Both the position numbers and the translations under genes were made by a program. A DNA stretch of 64,000 nt, from positions 1 to 64,000 of the forward strand of contig JAJYDE010000002.1 in NCBI GenBank assembly GCA_021777755.1. The letters run 5' to 3'. The notes under the pieces are model-generated. The model was not told the origin of the DNA. It searched no databases and was given only the letters and a program-made list of their open reading frames with translations. The DNA comes from Deltaproteobacteria bacterium (GTDB lineage Bacteria; Desulfobacterota; Syntrophobacteria; Syntrophobacterales; Syntrophobacteraceae). Every line of letters begins with the position of its first letter. Position 1 is the stretch's first letter. Below, in pieces: positions 8,781 through 16,928 of the stretch.

Positions 8781-9581
8781 TCAGTCCGGTAAGGCACGTG
8801 TGACGGTCAAAGCATGGACCTCACCGGCCCCGCCCCTTTTTTTCAAGACCCTCGCGCATTCGCTGAGCGTCGTGCCGGTCGTGAAAACATCGTCTATCAG
8901 AAGGATTCGCCGGCCGCGCACTTTACCGCTGTCCGCGATTTCAAAAGCTCCCTTGACGTTTTTTAGCCGCTCGCCTCGTTTTAGGCTCGTTTGCGGCTGT
9001 GTCACGTTTTTTCTAAACAGCGCGCAAACACTGACCGGCGTCTTTATCTTTCGCCCCAACTCGCCGGCAAGCACCCCGGCCTGGTTGAACCCCCTTTGAC
9101 GCAGCCGTTTGATATGAAGGGGCACCGGAACGATGAGATCCGGAACGGCGATCCCCCATTGCCCGTAGGCCTCCTCCAGCAGTTCCACAAGGCAGGGCGT
9201 CCATTTCAACTGCCCCCCGAATTTAAACTGGTGTACTCGGGTGCGAACCGTCCCCGTATGGATGACGGCCGATCTTGCGGAATCGAAATGAAAACCCGTC
9301 ACGAGGCAATCGCCGCAAAGATGGTCCGATGAGGTGGAAGAATCAGGGAAAGGTCTGCCGCATCCCGGGCAAAGTGGAGGAGCTATTCGCGCAAGACTCT
9401 CCCGGCACGGACCGCACCAGGACCCCCGGGAAAGACTCCCCAGCCTTTGGCACTGCGCGCAACTGCGTGGAAGGCACAAGTCCGCGATGGCCGAACAGGC
9501 AAATTCAAGCCCCTGTCCGATAGCCCCGAGCACCCCGCGGATGGCGGCCCCGCGCCGCCCGCCCCCTGATAGAACTCTCAC
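8781..9581 (-). CDS. ComF family phosphoribosyltransferase-like protein
   Basis: A 266-residue protein. I chose the GTG at 9581, which overlaps the stop of the upstream TPR gene (GTGA), rather than a longer frame running back into that gene. The N-terminus has ComF-type zinc-ribbon cysteines: CLPRSCAQC, WCGPC, CPGCGRPF and CGDC. The C-terminal half is a type I phosphoribosyltransferase fold with the PRPP loop ILLIDDVFTTGTTLSEC. ComF homologues support DNA uptake in competent bacteria, although most members are of unknown function. It is the last gene of the SpoIIE-STAS-Mla operon, an unusual position. Confidence 0.9.
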   Translation of the reverse strand: MRVLSGGGRRGAAIRGVLGAIGQGLEFACSAIADLCLPRSCAQCQRLGSLSRGSWCGPCRESLARIAPPLCPGCGRPFPDSSTSSDHLCGDCLVTGFHFDSARSAVIHTGTVRTRVHQFKFGGQLKWTPCLVELLEEAYGQWGIAVPDLIVPVPLHIKRLRQRGFNQAGVLAGELGRKIKTPVSVCALFRKNVTQPQTSLKRGERLKNVKGAFEIADSGKVRGRRILLIDDVFTTGTTLSECARVLKKRGGAGEVHALTVTRALPD

Positions 9582-10444
9582 CCGCCGCCCCCACCGGCCC
9601 TCGCCTTCCCGGCCGACCTCGAACTCAGTTCCCGGTAGACCCCGCACAGCTCCCGCTCGCACAAAGCAGGCGGCGCTCCGGCCTTTTTGGCCATCTCCAG
9701 GGCCTTTTCCGCTCTTTTCAATTCCCCGTTTTTGAAAAGCAAGACTCCAAGCCGCAAATTGACATCGCCCGAAGAGGGTCCAAGCTTATCGGCCTTTTCA
9801 AGCATCCCCTCGGCCTGCTTCCTCTTGCCCGTTGCAATAAGAATATTGGCCGATCGCAGGTACGCCTCGATATCGGAAGGATCATATATCGAGTCCCTGT
9901 CATAGTCCAGCAGGGCCGCCCTCGTATCTCCCCGCGCCTCCGCGATCTCACCCAAGCCGAACCAACCGTTGGCACATCTCGGATCCTTTTTTACGGCCCG
10001 CTCGAAAAGCTTTGCCGCCTCCTCGCTTCGCCCCCGTCTTAGAAGAAAAAATCCGTACTGGCCGGTCGAGGCGCACCCGCCGCCCTCAATTCCAACGGCG
10101 CGCAGATGGTACTTTTCAGCCTCACCCGGCCGCCCGCGCTTTTCCATGATGGACGCAAGATTTGACCATGCGGGCGAAAAACCGGGGTCCTGCGTGATTA
10201 TCTGCCGGTAGAGCCGTTCGGCCCGGTCAAGTTGGCCTTCGTCCTGGTAGATAACCGCCAAATTGAATTTTGGCCGCAAATCAGCGGGACGCAGTCGGGC
10301 CGCCTGCCTGTAGTCCTTTACGGCTCTTTCCACATGCCCCATTCCGTATTGTTCGACCCCTCGGTTGTAGGGACTTTCGGGTCCCGCGGCACAGGCTGAA
10401 AGGAGCAGCAGAAAAACCGCTAAAAGTGCGCTATTGCTTGCCAT
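9578..10444 (-). CDS. TPR-repeat lipoprotein of the Mla operon
   Basis: A 288-residue predicted lipoprotein. The signal peptide ends in a lipobox LSAC at residues 15-18, so the mature protein would be acylated at Cys18. It is followed by about seven tetratricopeptide repeats (for example YNRGVEQYGMGHVERAVKDY and ANGWFGLGEIAEARGDTRAALLDY). The start overlaps the end of mlaD by 14 bases and the stop overlaps the ComF start, so it is translationally coupled to both. By position it is a candidate periplasmic or outer-membrane partner of the MCE protein, taking the place of the auxiliary lipoprotein found in the second Mla locus. That role is inference. Confidence 0.88.
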   Translation of the reverse strand: MASNSALLAVFLLLLSACAAGPESPYNRGVEQYGMGHVERAVKDYRQAARLRPADLRPKFNLAVIYQDEGQLDRAERLYRQIITQDPGFSPAWSNLASIMEKRGRPGEAEKYHLRAVGIEGGGCASTGQYGFFLLRRGRSEEAAKLFERAVKKDPRCANGWFGLGEIAEARGDTRAALLDYDRDSIYDPSDIEAYLRSANILIATGKRKQAEGMLEKADKLGPSSGDVNLRLGVLLFKNGELKRAEKALEMAKKAGAPPALCERELCGVYRELSSRSAGKARAGGGGG

Positions 10445-11411
10445 AAGGCCCTATCCTGCCCTTTTGCCTCCACCGGGCGCCATTTGCGCCATCATCGACT
10501 TTGCCGTCCGATTTCCATACCACCTTCCAGGGATGAAGCCTCAGGTCCTCGCTCAAAGCCTCCAGGTTGCGGGAGGTCTCGTTCAAATGCTCAAGAATGG
10601 AGTCCATATTGGCTTTGTTCGAATCAACGACCGAGTGGACGCCCTTAAGGGTTTTCCGTGCCTCCACCAATCCCTTGCCGGCCTGCCCCATCGTCTTTGT
10701 CACCGCATTGCCGATCGATCCCATGCGCTTTTGCAATTGCTTGTTTGTGCGGCGCACTTCCGCGATAAGGGTGACAAGCTGATCGCCGCCGTTTCCGGTG
10801 ATCTTTTTCATGTTCTTCATGATCGGCCCGAGGTCGGCCGTACTTTTTCTCAATTGCACTATGAGACCGTTCGCGTTCTGGACCGTCTGTTTCAATTGGT
10901 AGTCGTTTCGAACCTCGCCGACAAGCTGCTTTGCCTGCCCGACGAGTTCAACCAGGCCTGTTGCCACTTTTCCGCCGGTTTCTATGATTTGGGAAATTGA
11001 AGCCGGGCTTTTGCCCTCCAGCACGGCGCCCGAAGCCAATTCAGGTGACCCCGCCGACCCCGGGCTTATCTCCACGTATTTCGACCCCATCATACCGAGA
11101 TCTCTAATCTCGGCACTGGAGTCCTTCCTCACCCGGGCCTCGGGTGAAATGTCCACCGTTACCGCGATGCGGTCGGCCACCCCCCTGGCGATCCGGATGC
11201 TCTTCACCTGCCCCACGTCAAATCCCGCCCACCGTACGGGCGCTCCCTCCGCTATGCCGTCCGAATACCGGAAAAGTATCGTGAGCGACTTTTGCCGGCT
11301 CCACAGGGAGCGCACCCCGCCCACCACAAAAAGGGCTGAAACCAAAAAAATGAACGAAATCAAAACCACCAACCCGACTCTTATATCCGAACGAAAAACC
11401 TTCATCTCCAC
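10431..11411 (-). CDS. mlaD: MCE/MlaD-family protein (Mla locus 1)
   Basis: A 326-residue MCE-domain protein, the periplasmic lipid-binding component of an Mla-type ABC transporter. One N-terminal transmembrane helix (VGLVVLISFIFLVSALFVVGG) is followed by the MCE domain (ILFRYSDGIAEGAPVRWAGFDVGQVKSIRI to SKYVEISPGS), then a long helical C-terminal tail (about residues 150-300) with coiled-coil character. That tail is longer than in E. coli MlaD. The GTG at 11411 has AGGA seven bases upstream. The gene lies nine bases after mlaF and overlaps the TPR lipoprotein gene. Confidence 0.93.
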   Translation of the reverse strand: MEMKVFRSDIRVGLVVLISFIFLVSALFVVGGVRSLWSRQKSLTILFRYSDGIAEGAPVRWAGFDVGQVKSIRIARGVADRIAVTVDISPEARVRKDSSAEIRDLGMMGSKYVEISPGSAGSPELASGAVLEGKSPASISQIIETGGKVATGLVELVGQAKQLVGEVRNDYQLKQTVQNANGLIVQLRKSTADLGPIMKNMKKITGNGGDQLVTLIAEVRRTNKQLQKRMGSIGNAVTKTMGQAGKGLVEARKTLKGVHSVVDSNKANMDSILEHLNETSRNLEALSEDLRLHPWKVVWKSDGKVDDGANGARWRQKGRIGPYGKQ

Positions 11412-11420
11412 TTTTCTTTC

Positions 11421-12227
11421 CTAAATATCGAGCAAATCCTCGAGATAATCCCGGCTCGACTGGCGAAGCGGTATGGGACCATCCGGCCTGCCGTTTATGA
11501 ACTGCTGGACCAGCGGATCGCACGAGTTTCGGATTTGATCTGGTGTTCCTTCGGCAACCACTTTCCCGCGGAACAGCACCACCATCTTGTCGGCGATCAT
11601 GAAAGCGCTGCCGATATCATGGGTGATGACAACCGAAGTTATGCCCATCCGCTTGCTCAAGTCCAGGATGAGCTGACTGATGACCCCTGTCACCACCGGA
11701 TCGAGCCCCGAGGTGGGCTCGTCGTAGAAAACGATTTCCGGATCCAGCGCAAGGGCGCGAGCCAGGGCCACTCGCTTTTGCATTCCACCGCTTAGCTGAG
11801 CGGGCTTCAGATGCTCGAAGTCGCGAAGCCCGACAAGCTCGAGCTTCATTTTGACCATGACGCCGATGATCTTTTCATCGAGTTTGGTGTGCTCCCGCAA
11901 CGGAAGAGCAATATTGTCGTGAACGCTCAAGGAATTTAGCAGCGCACCCATCTGGAAAAGCATTCCGAAACGCTTGCGATACCCGTCCATCCGGTTTTCG
12001 TCAAACTGCGTCATGTCCTCTCCCCCGACCAGGATTTGCCCCGAATCGGGGCGAATGACTCCGATAAGGTTTCGAAGAAGGGTGGTTTTTCCGCAGCCGC
12101 TTCCGCCCATGACAACGAATACGCTTCCCCGCTCGACGGCAAGGTTTATCCCTTCCAGGACCGCCCTGCCTTCGAAGCTCTTGCAGAGGTTTTTGACTTC
12201 AATCAGCGTTTCCAGACCCAGCCTCAC
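11421..12227 (-). CDS. mlaF: Mla-type ABC transporter ATPase (locus 1)
   Basis: The 268-residue ATPase of the lipid transporter. I chose the GTG at 12227, which overlaps the mlaE stop as GTGA. The motifs are complete: Walker A GGSGCGKTT, signature LSGGMQKR, Walker B IVFYDEPTSGLD and the switch His in VITHD. The long C-terminal extension FINGRPDGPIPLRQSSRDYLEDLLDI is typical of MlaF/MkL proteins, where it contacts partner subunits. It should drive MlaE together with MlaD. In E. coli MlaF also binds the STAS protein MlaB; here a STAS gene lies in the same operon. Confidence 0.95.
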   Translation of the reverse strand: MRLGLETLIEVKNLCKSFEGRAVLEGINLAVERGSVFVVMGGSGCGKTTLLRNLIGVIRPDSGQILVGGEDMTQFDENRMDGYRKRFGMLFQMGALLNSLSVHDNIALPLREHTKLDEKIIGVMVKMKLELVGLRDFEHLKPAQLSGGMQKRVALARALALDPEIVFYDEPTSGLDPVVTGVISQLILDLSKRMGITSVVITHDIGSAFMIADKMVVLFRGKVVAEGTPDQIRNSCDPLVQQFINGRPDGPIPLRQSSRDYLEDLLDI

Positions 12228-13017
12228 ATGAAAACGTAAAAAATGGCCGTAAAAAGACAATCGGCAAGAATTATGCTTATGAGCGAGGTCACAACCGAAA
12301 TCATGGTCGCTTTGCCCACGCCCTCCGAGCCGCCCTTCACCGCGAAAGCCGTGTAGCAGCCCACCATGGCTATTATGGCGGCAAAAACCACGCTTTTGCC
12401 AGCCCGCTCATTATGTCTTTTACCAGCAAAGCGTTGATCGTATCGTGGATATAGAGCGTAGGACTTATGCCTATCGCCAGAGTCCCCACGAAATAGCCCC
12501 CCGCCATGCCGATCACATCCGCTAGAACCGTCAGGCACGGCAGCATCACCATCATGGCCAAAAACCGCGGCACAACCAGGTAGGCCACCGGAGATATGGC
12601 CATCACCTCAAGAGCGGTTATCTCCTCTGTCACCATCATCGTGCCCAGTTCGGCGGTAAAGGCCGCGCTCACCCGACCGGCAAGCACGATGGCCGTCAAC
12701 AGAGGGGCCATTTCCCGAGTGAGCGCCACCCCGGCAAGACTTGCCGCGTAGTTTACCGCCCCCAATTCCTCCAGTTGATAGGCCGTCTGGAGCACCAGGA
12801 TGACGCCGATCACAAAGGAAACCAGGGCCACGATGGGCACCGATTTAACCCCCACCTCGTCCATCTGGGCAATGGCCGACCTGAGCCGCAGGGGCCTGCC
12901 CTGGAAGGGTTTTACGAGCGTCCATCGCATCGTTTCAGCAAAAAAACAGGATATGCCCGTCAAGTGCCGCAAAAATAGTATCGCCCGGCTTTCCCCGGAT
13001 TCCGCGGTCGCACTCAC
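12224..13017 (-). pseudogene. mlaE: MlaE permease (locus 1) with an apparent single-base frameshift
   Basis: The MlaE permease spans the whole interval but in two frames. From the GTG at 13017 (overlapping the STAS stop) the frame reads normally to KDIMSGLAK and then ends early with AWFLPP. The shifted frame continues exactly with SVVFAAIIAMVGCYTAFAVKGG to the stop at 12224. Adding one A in the AAAA run at about 12391-12394 restores a full 264-residue permease. The rest of the protein is well conserved (TREMAPLLTAIVLAGRVSAAFTAELGTM). This is either a base-calling error in a short homopolymer, a real recent mutation, or programmed -1 slippage. Everything around it in the operon is intact, which favours a functional locus. 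Confidence 0.85.
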
Positions 13018-13358
13018 CGGCCCTTTTCCCCCTCGATCAACCCGGCTACATCGGGGGACATCTCGAAAATACTCTTAAGATGAGCCAGATCGAAGATCGC
13101 TTCGACTTTGGGGCAGGCGCCGGCCAGAGAAAACCGGATCCCGGTCTTTCGCGACATCTGCAGCGATTCGACGAAAGTGGCTATCCCCGAACTGTCGATA
13201 TACCCAACATCTTTTAGATCCACGATGATGTGCGAGACATTCTCCCGAAATAATGGAAGTAAAACCTTCCTCACCTCGGGTGAAACACTCATGTCCAGGT
13301 CGCCTCCAAGCGACATCACCAATATGTCCGGATTTATTTCATCGATTTGAACGTTCAA
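13014..13358 (-). CDS. STAS-domain anti-anti-sigma-like protein
   Basis: A 114-residue single STAS domain. I take the TTG at 13358 as the start, with CAGGAG about eleven bases upstream inside the end of the kinase gene. The phosphorylation loop reads D55-S56-S57-G58 (VGYIDSSGIATF), matching the SpoIIAA/RsbV pattern in which the second Ser is phosphorylated. Upstream lie the matching kinase and PP2C phosphatase; downstream, overlapping by GTGA, lies mlaE. It can therefore be read either as a partner-switch antagonist or as the MlaB subunit of the transporter. I think it is plausibly both (inference). The second Mla locus has its STAS domain fused to MlaE instead. Confidence 0.92.
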   Translation of the reverse strand: MNVQIDEINPDILVMSLGGDLDMSVSPEVRKVLLPLFRENVSHIIVDLKDVGYIDSSGIATFVESLQMSRKTGIRFSLAGACPKVEAIFDLAHLKSIFEMSPDVAGLIEGEKGR

Positions 13359-13360
13359 CT

Positions 13361-13798
13361 TTATGATTTCTCCTGTGCGGAAATAAATTTCACAAGCTTT
13401 AAAACCATGCCCTCGCCCGGCCGGCAATCATACTCCAACTCGTCTACCGCCGATCGGATAAAGTGCAATCCGAGCCCTCCAGGGCGCAGATCGGAAAAAT
13501 CGCGACCTCGAAAGCCGCTCGGCTCTCCACCGGTGCCGAAATCTTCAATCGCGATCTCCAGGCGGTCGGCTTGCCCCGTGAAGCTGATCTTGATTCTTCC
13601 GTCCCGACGATTGCCGTAGGCATGCCGGATGACATTGGTGCACGCTTCGTCCACGGCAAGCACGAGTCTATCCGTTTGCTCGGCGCAAAGCCCGGCAACC
13701 GAGCAGATCTTGTCCGTAAGAGCCCTTATGGCCGCCATCAGGGCCGGCTCCGAAGGAGATTCCAAAACGACTGGGCCCTTGAAACCCGCTCCGCTCAA
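13361..13798 (-). CDS. RsbW-like anti-sigma-factor serine kinase (HATPase_c)
   Basis: A 145-residue GHKL ATPase of the SpoIIAB/RsbW type. The TTG at 13798 overlaps the stop of the phosphatase gene (TTGA); a longer upstream frame is only the shadow of that gene. The N box is DEACTNVIRHAYGNR, the G1 box EDFGTGG and the G2 region GGLGLHFI, all intact, and there is no histidine phosphoacceptor. Proteins of this type phosphorylate a STAS partner and sequester a target, classically a sigma factor. No sigma-factor gene is nearby, so the target may instead be the Mla transporter or another protein. Confidence 0.92.
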   Translation of the reverse strand: MSGAGFKGPVVLESPSEPALMAAIRALTDKICSVAGLCAEQTDRLVLAVDEACTNVIRHAYGNRRDGRIKISFTGQADRLEIAIEDFGTGGEPSGFRGRDFSDLRPGGLGLHFIRSAVDELEYDCRPGEGMVLKLVKFISAQEKS

Positions 13799-15144
13799 CC
13801 GCGCCCCCCGTATTCGACCAGTACCAGCGTAATGTCGTCGCTCTGGGGGCACCCCCCCACAAACTGCGAAAGCCGCGCCGATATGCGAGACAGCGACGCC
13901 TCGGCCTCCGAACTTCCGGCCCGAAGACAGCTCTCCATGCCCTCCAGTCCCAGGAAATCCCCGCAGCCGTTTTTTGCCTCCATCAGGCCGTCGGTATAGA
14001 GAAGAACGCACGAACCGGGGGCGAGCGACATACTTTCGGATGCATAATGCTGATCGGGAACAATTCCCAGCGGAGGCCCACCACCCCCGCTCAAAATATC
14101 GAATTTTTGCCCCGCGCTGTTCCAGACAACCGGCGGAAGATGTCCGGCATTGACATAAAATGCCTCGCCGCTGTTTCTACTTAACACCATGTAGAGAACT
14201 GTTACGAACATCCCCCGGCAGCTCCGCTCGCAAACGCGGTCGTTAATGCGCCGCATCAGCCTCTCGGGGTCCTTTTCCCGAAGCGCGAGAAGCTGAAAAT
14301 CCGTGGTGAACCTGGCCATGAAAAGGGCCGCGGGAACCCCTTTCCCCGAGACATCCCCGATAAGGATGCCCAAACGATCCTCATCGAGCGGTATGAAATC
14401 ATAAAAATCGCCCCCGATCTCCCTTGCGGGCTGATAGCGGGCGCTAAACCTGAATCCATCGAGATCGGGCATGGCGCTCGGCAAAAAACTCGACTGAACG
14501 CTTTTTGCAAAGGCCAGATCCTGCTCGATCTGCCGATTGCGCAGGATCTTTTCGTGCAGCCGGGCATTTTCCACCGCAACCGCGGCGTTGGCGCACATAA
14601 GACTAAGAGTCTCCCGGTCCTCCCCGGTAAAAATCGAACCGTCCAATTTGTTTATGACCTGGGATACCCCGATCACCCTGTCCTTGATTTTTAGCGGCAC
14701 GCACAGAATACAACGGGTCAGATAGCCGGTCATCCGGTCGAAATCGGGGTTGAACCGGCTGTCAAGGTAGGCGTCCGGGATCAAAAGAGGCTCGCCGCTC
14801 TCAAGGACACTGCCGGCTATCCCCTGCCCCCGGCCGATTCGCATTCCCCTTTCGAGCTTATGGGCAACCGGCCCCTGCGCCACCTCGAACACCAGTTCGC
14901 CGCTCTTTTCATCGACCAGCATGAGACTGCACGCCTCGGCTTTTAAAATCGAGCGCGAGGTGGTCATGATGTTTTCGAGCACCTGGTCGAGTTGCAGGCT
15001 CGAATTTATGAGGCCGGATATCCGAAAACACTCTTTGAGGCTGCCAAGGCGCGCACGCATCCTTTCGACGGCCTCGCAGCCGCCGGCAAAACCGGCTTCG
15101 CATCCATAATCCGGCTCGTCATGGCGATTGTGTTCAATTTTCAT
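13795..15144 (-). CDS. GAF-domain PP2C/SpoIIE-type serine phosphatase
   Basis: A 449-residue phosphatase that heads the operon. A GAF domain covers about residues 45-195 (SLMLVDEKSGELVFEVAQG to VIGVSQVINKLDG), followed by a linker helix and a SpoIIE/RsbU catalytic domain (about 220-445). The metal-binding acidic motifs are present: GGDFYDFI, GDVSGKGVPAALF, YTDGLMEAKNG and SDDITLVLVEY. It should dephosphorylate a phospho-STAS protein, most likely the one encoded two genes downstream. The GAF domain would be the input. The gene's stop overlaps the kinase start, so phosphatase and kinase levels are coupled. Confidence 0.95.
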   Translation of the reverse strand: MKIEHNRHDEPDYGCEAGFAGGCEAVERMRARLGSLKECFRISGLINSSLQLDQVLENIMTTSRSILKAEACSLMLVDEKSGELVFEVAQGPVAHKLERGMRIGRGQGIAGSVLESGEPLLIPDAYLDSRFNPDFDRMTGYLTRCILCVPLKIKDRVIGVSQVINKLDGSIFTGEDRETLSLMCANAAVAVENARLHEKILRNRQIEQDLAFAKSVQSSFLPSAMPDLDGFRFSARYQPAREIGGDFYDFIPLDEDRLGILIGDVSGKGVPAALFMARFTTDFQLLALREKDPERLMRRINDRVCERSCRGMFVTVLYMVLSRNSGEAFYVNAGHLPPVVWNSAGQKFDILSGGGGPPLGIVPDQHYASESMSLAPGSCVLLYTDGLMEAKNGCGDFLGLEGMESCLRAGSSEAEASLSRISARLSQFVGGCPQSDDITLVLVEYGGRG

Positions 15145-15633
15145 GAAATCACGATGTGCATGAGGTGGCCAATAATAGCTTTAACTACGCGGAACCATTA
15201 TGAGCGCCCGGAAAGAATCTGTCAAATACCCCGGTAAAACAGAGTACCTGACCCCTCGCGGCTCGAAAATTCGTAAAGACATCCGCCCGAGGATCGGCGA
15301 GAACCGAAATGTTCAATCTGAAAAACTAAAACCAGCGGGAAGTTCAAACCCTCCCGCCATCCGGCCAGGCCATCCGATAATCCATACCATGTGATCAGCG
15401 CCGGCAAAGGCTCCCGTCGCTTCTTACACAATATGGGGCGGATTATCCGACGACCCTGCCCGACTCTCCCGCCCGCCGCCCCCTTAAAAAGGCTGAAAAA
15501 CGACGATTGGAGAACCCCGTCTGTACATCGCACAAGGACGATGATGGCGGGCAACATTACGCTCTTGCTCACCCTGGCCATTTAAAGGCCCGGCGGTTTC
15601 CAGATGTAAAATGTAAAGGGCGTCCCCTATTTT
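15145..15633. other. Spacer between operon start and Tn3 relic, no supported gene
   Basis: About 490 bases. A minus-strand frame of about 119 codons (15222-15581) exists but shows no motif, odd composition and no good ribosome binding site, so I do not call it. The region should contain the promoter of the SpoIIE-Mla operon and the deletion breakpoint of the truncated transposase gene. Confidence 0.5.
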
Positions 15634-15733
15634 CTTCGCTGAAGGTGTAGTAACGGATCAATTCGTCTTGAGCGCCGGGTAAAGCCAACAGATTTTCCCT
15701 CTCGGCGGCGGAGAGGATCGAGCGACGGGGCAT
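15634..15733 (-). pseudogene. tnpA: Tn3-family transposase N-terminal fragment
   Basis: Reading leftward from the ATG at 15733 gives [20 protein letters not shown] then [14 protein letters not shown], the conserved start of Tn3-family TnpA. AAGGAG precedes the ATG. Similarity stops abruptly at about 15634, after which the frame runs through unrelated sequence to a stop at 15569. About 33 of the roughly 1000 residues remain, so the gene is dead. It points away from the passenger genes and resolvase, and marks the deleted left part of the transposon. Confidence 0.85.
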
Positions 15734-15893
15734 GCATACTCCTTCTTATAAACGTAGGTTTGTGATAAACCCGCCAAGGCAACCAGCGTGGCACGACAAA
15801 TCAAGATATTGTAATTCTCGAAAATAGTTCTTGAAACTCTATTCTTTATTCCATAGCATCACAACGAGTTTCGCTAAAATAGCGAGGTGCATC

Positions 15894-16294
15894 TTGAAAG
15901 TCTCTCTACGTCAAATTCAAGGCCCATGGGATAACGGGTGGGTACTAGACAGGCACACCCTGCATAGCATTTATCTCGGGGACGAACCCGCCAGCCTGTC
16001 ACCTAAGTTGCCAACGAACTGGGCGCACTGGTAAAGGTGCCAGTCTTCAGCAATATATTGTTAAAGGCCGCCAACGGAACCTCCCTCAAGAACTTGAACA
16101 CCAAGAAGGAGAAGGTCGAGGCCATTGGCAACAGCTTCAGCGTTAACGATGCAATCACGAACAATGGAAAATGGAACGTACTTGTCGTCGATGACCTATT
16201 CCATACCGGGGCCTCAATGGAGGCTGCTTGCAATGTGCTGCGAACATATTCCAAGGTGAGAAATATCTACGTCGCCGCACTGACGTGGAAATAG
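15894..16294 (+). pseudogene. Phosphoribosyltransferase gene with internal deletion and nonsense codon
   Basis: The N-terminal part reads (from TTG 15894, after GCGAGG) LKVSLRQIQGPWDNGWVLDR, HTLHSIYLGDE. The C-terminal part, in another frame from about 15992, reads QPVT-stop-VANELGALVKVPVF and ends with the PRPP motif VLVVDDLFHTGAS and VAALTWK at 16294. The central region of perhaps 60-70 residues that full-length relatives have between these parts is missing. The join at about 15990 changes frame, and a TAA (16004-16006) stands where relatives would have a sense codon. The gene is broken. It was a passenger of the Tn3 element and is paired with the SLOG-like gene that follows 10 bases later. 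Confidence 0.75.
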
Positions 16295-16304
16295 AGGAGA
16301 AACC

Positions 16305-16928
16305 ATGCGAGTTTTCATCGCCGGTTCAATGAACATTAAGCACCTTGATCCGAAGGTTAAGGAGCGCATCGACAATATCGTGGCCCAAGGCTTTGAGGTC
16401 GTTGTGGGCGATGCCGATGGAGCCGATACGTCCATCCAGCAACACCTGTTCAACTACGGTACGACAAAAACAACTGTCTTTTGTAGCGGTGAGCGGCCCA
16501 GGAACAACGTGGGCCACTGGCCAGTTCAGCGTGTCGAAACAAGCCACTCGCAGGGGTCGCGTGCGTTCTTCACCGCAAAGGACATTCGCATGGCCGAATT
16601 GGCAGACATTGGGCTGATGATCTGGGACACGAAGAGCACGGGCACACTCAGCAACGTCATAGAACTGCTGGCACGCGAGAAAAAATCCGTCGTCTTCGTG
16701 AATAAGGCTAAGGTCTTCAAGAACATTGCGAGTGTCGAGCATCTCGAAGAACTACTCTCGTTTATGTCTGAACACGCCAAGCGGAAGGCCGATGAGAAGA
16801 TCAAGCTATTCAACCGGATCAATGCGCTAAAGCACAGGCAGATATCGATGTTCATTAACAAATGCAAAGGATTTGCTAACGATGTTGATCGGCTACGCCC
16901 GTGTTTCGACGCAGGATCAGAACCTTGA
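16305..16928 (+). CDS. SLOG/nucleotide-binding-fold passenger protein
   Basis: A 207-residue protein with GAGGAG before the ATG. The N-terminal MRVFIAGSMNIKHLDPKVKE and VVVGDADGADTSIQQHL form a Rossmann-like nucleotide-binding core of the SLOG/DprA-like type, with a second half MIWDTKSTGTLSNVIELLA. Such folds bind nucleotides or nucleotide-derived signals. The last 23 residues (after LKHRQISMF) run into the recombinase gene in another frame, and its original stop seems to have been lost. Its former partner, the phosphoribosyltransferase gene just upstream, is broken. Base composition here is visibly less GC-rich than in the neighbouring operon, consistent with transfer. Confidence 0.7.
   Translation: MRVFIAGSMNIKHLDPKVKERIDNIVAQGFEVVVGDADGADTSIQQHLFNYGTTKTTVFCSGERPRNNVGHWPVQRVETSHSQGSRAFFTAKDIRMAELADIGLMIWDTKSTGTLSNVIELLAREKKSVVFVNKAKVFKNIASVEHLEELLSFMSEHAKRKADEKIKLFNRINALKHRQISMFINKCKGFANDVDRLRPCFDAGSEP

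Noticed and set aside
15222-15581. 119-codon minus-strand frame before the Tn3 relic
   Set aside because: No motif, no ribosome binding site, Arg/Gly/Leu-rich; treated as noncoding spacer.
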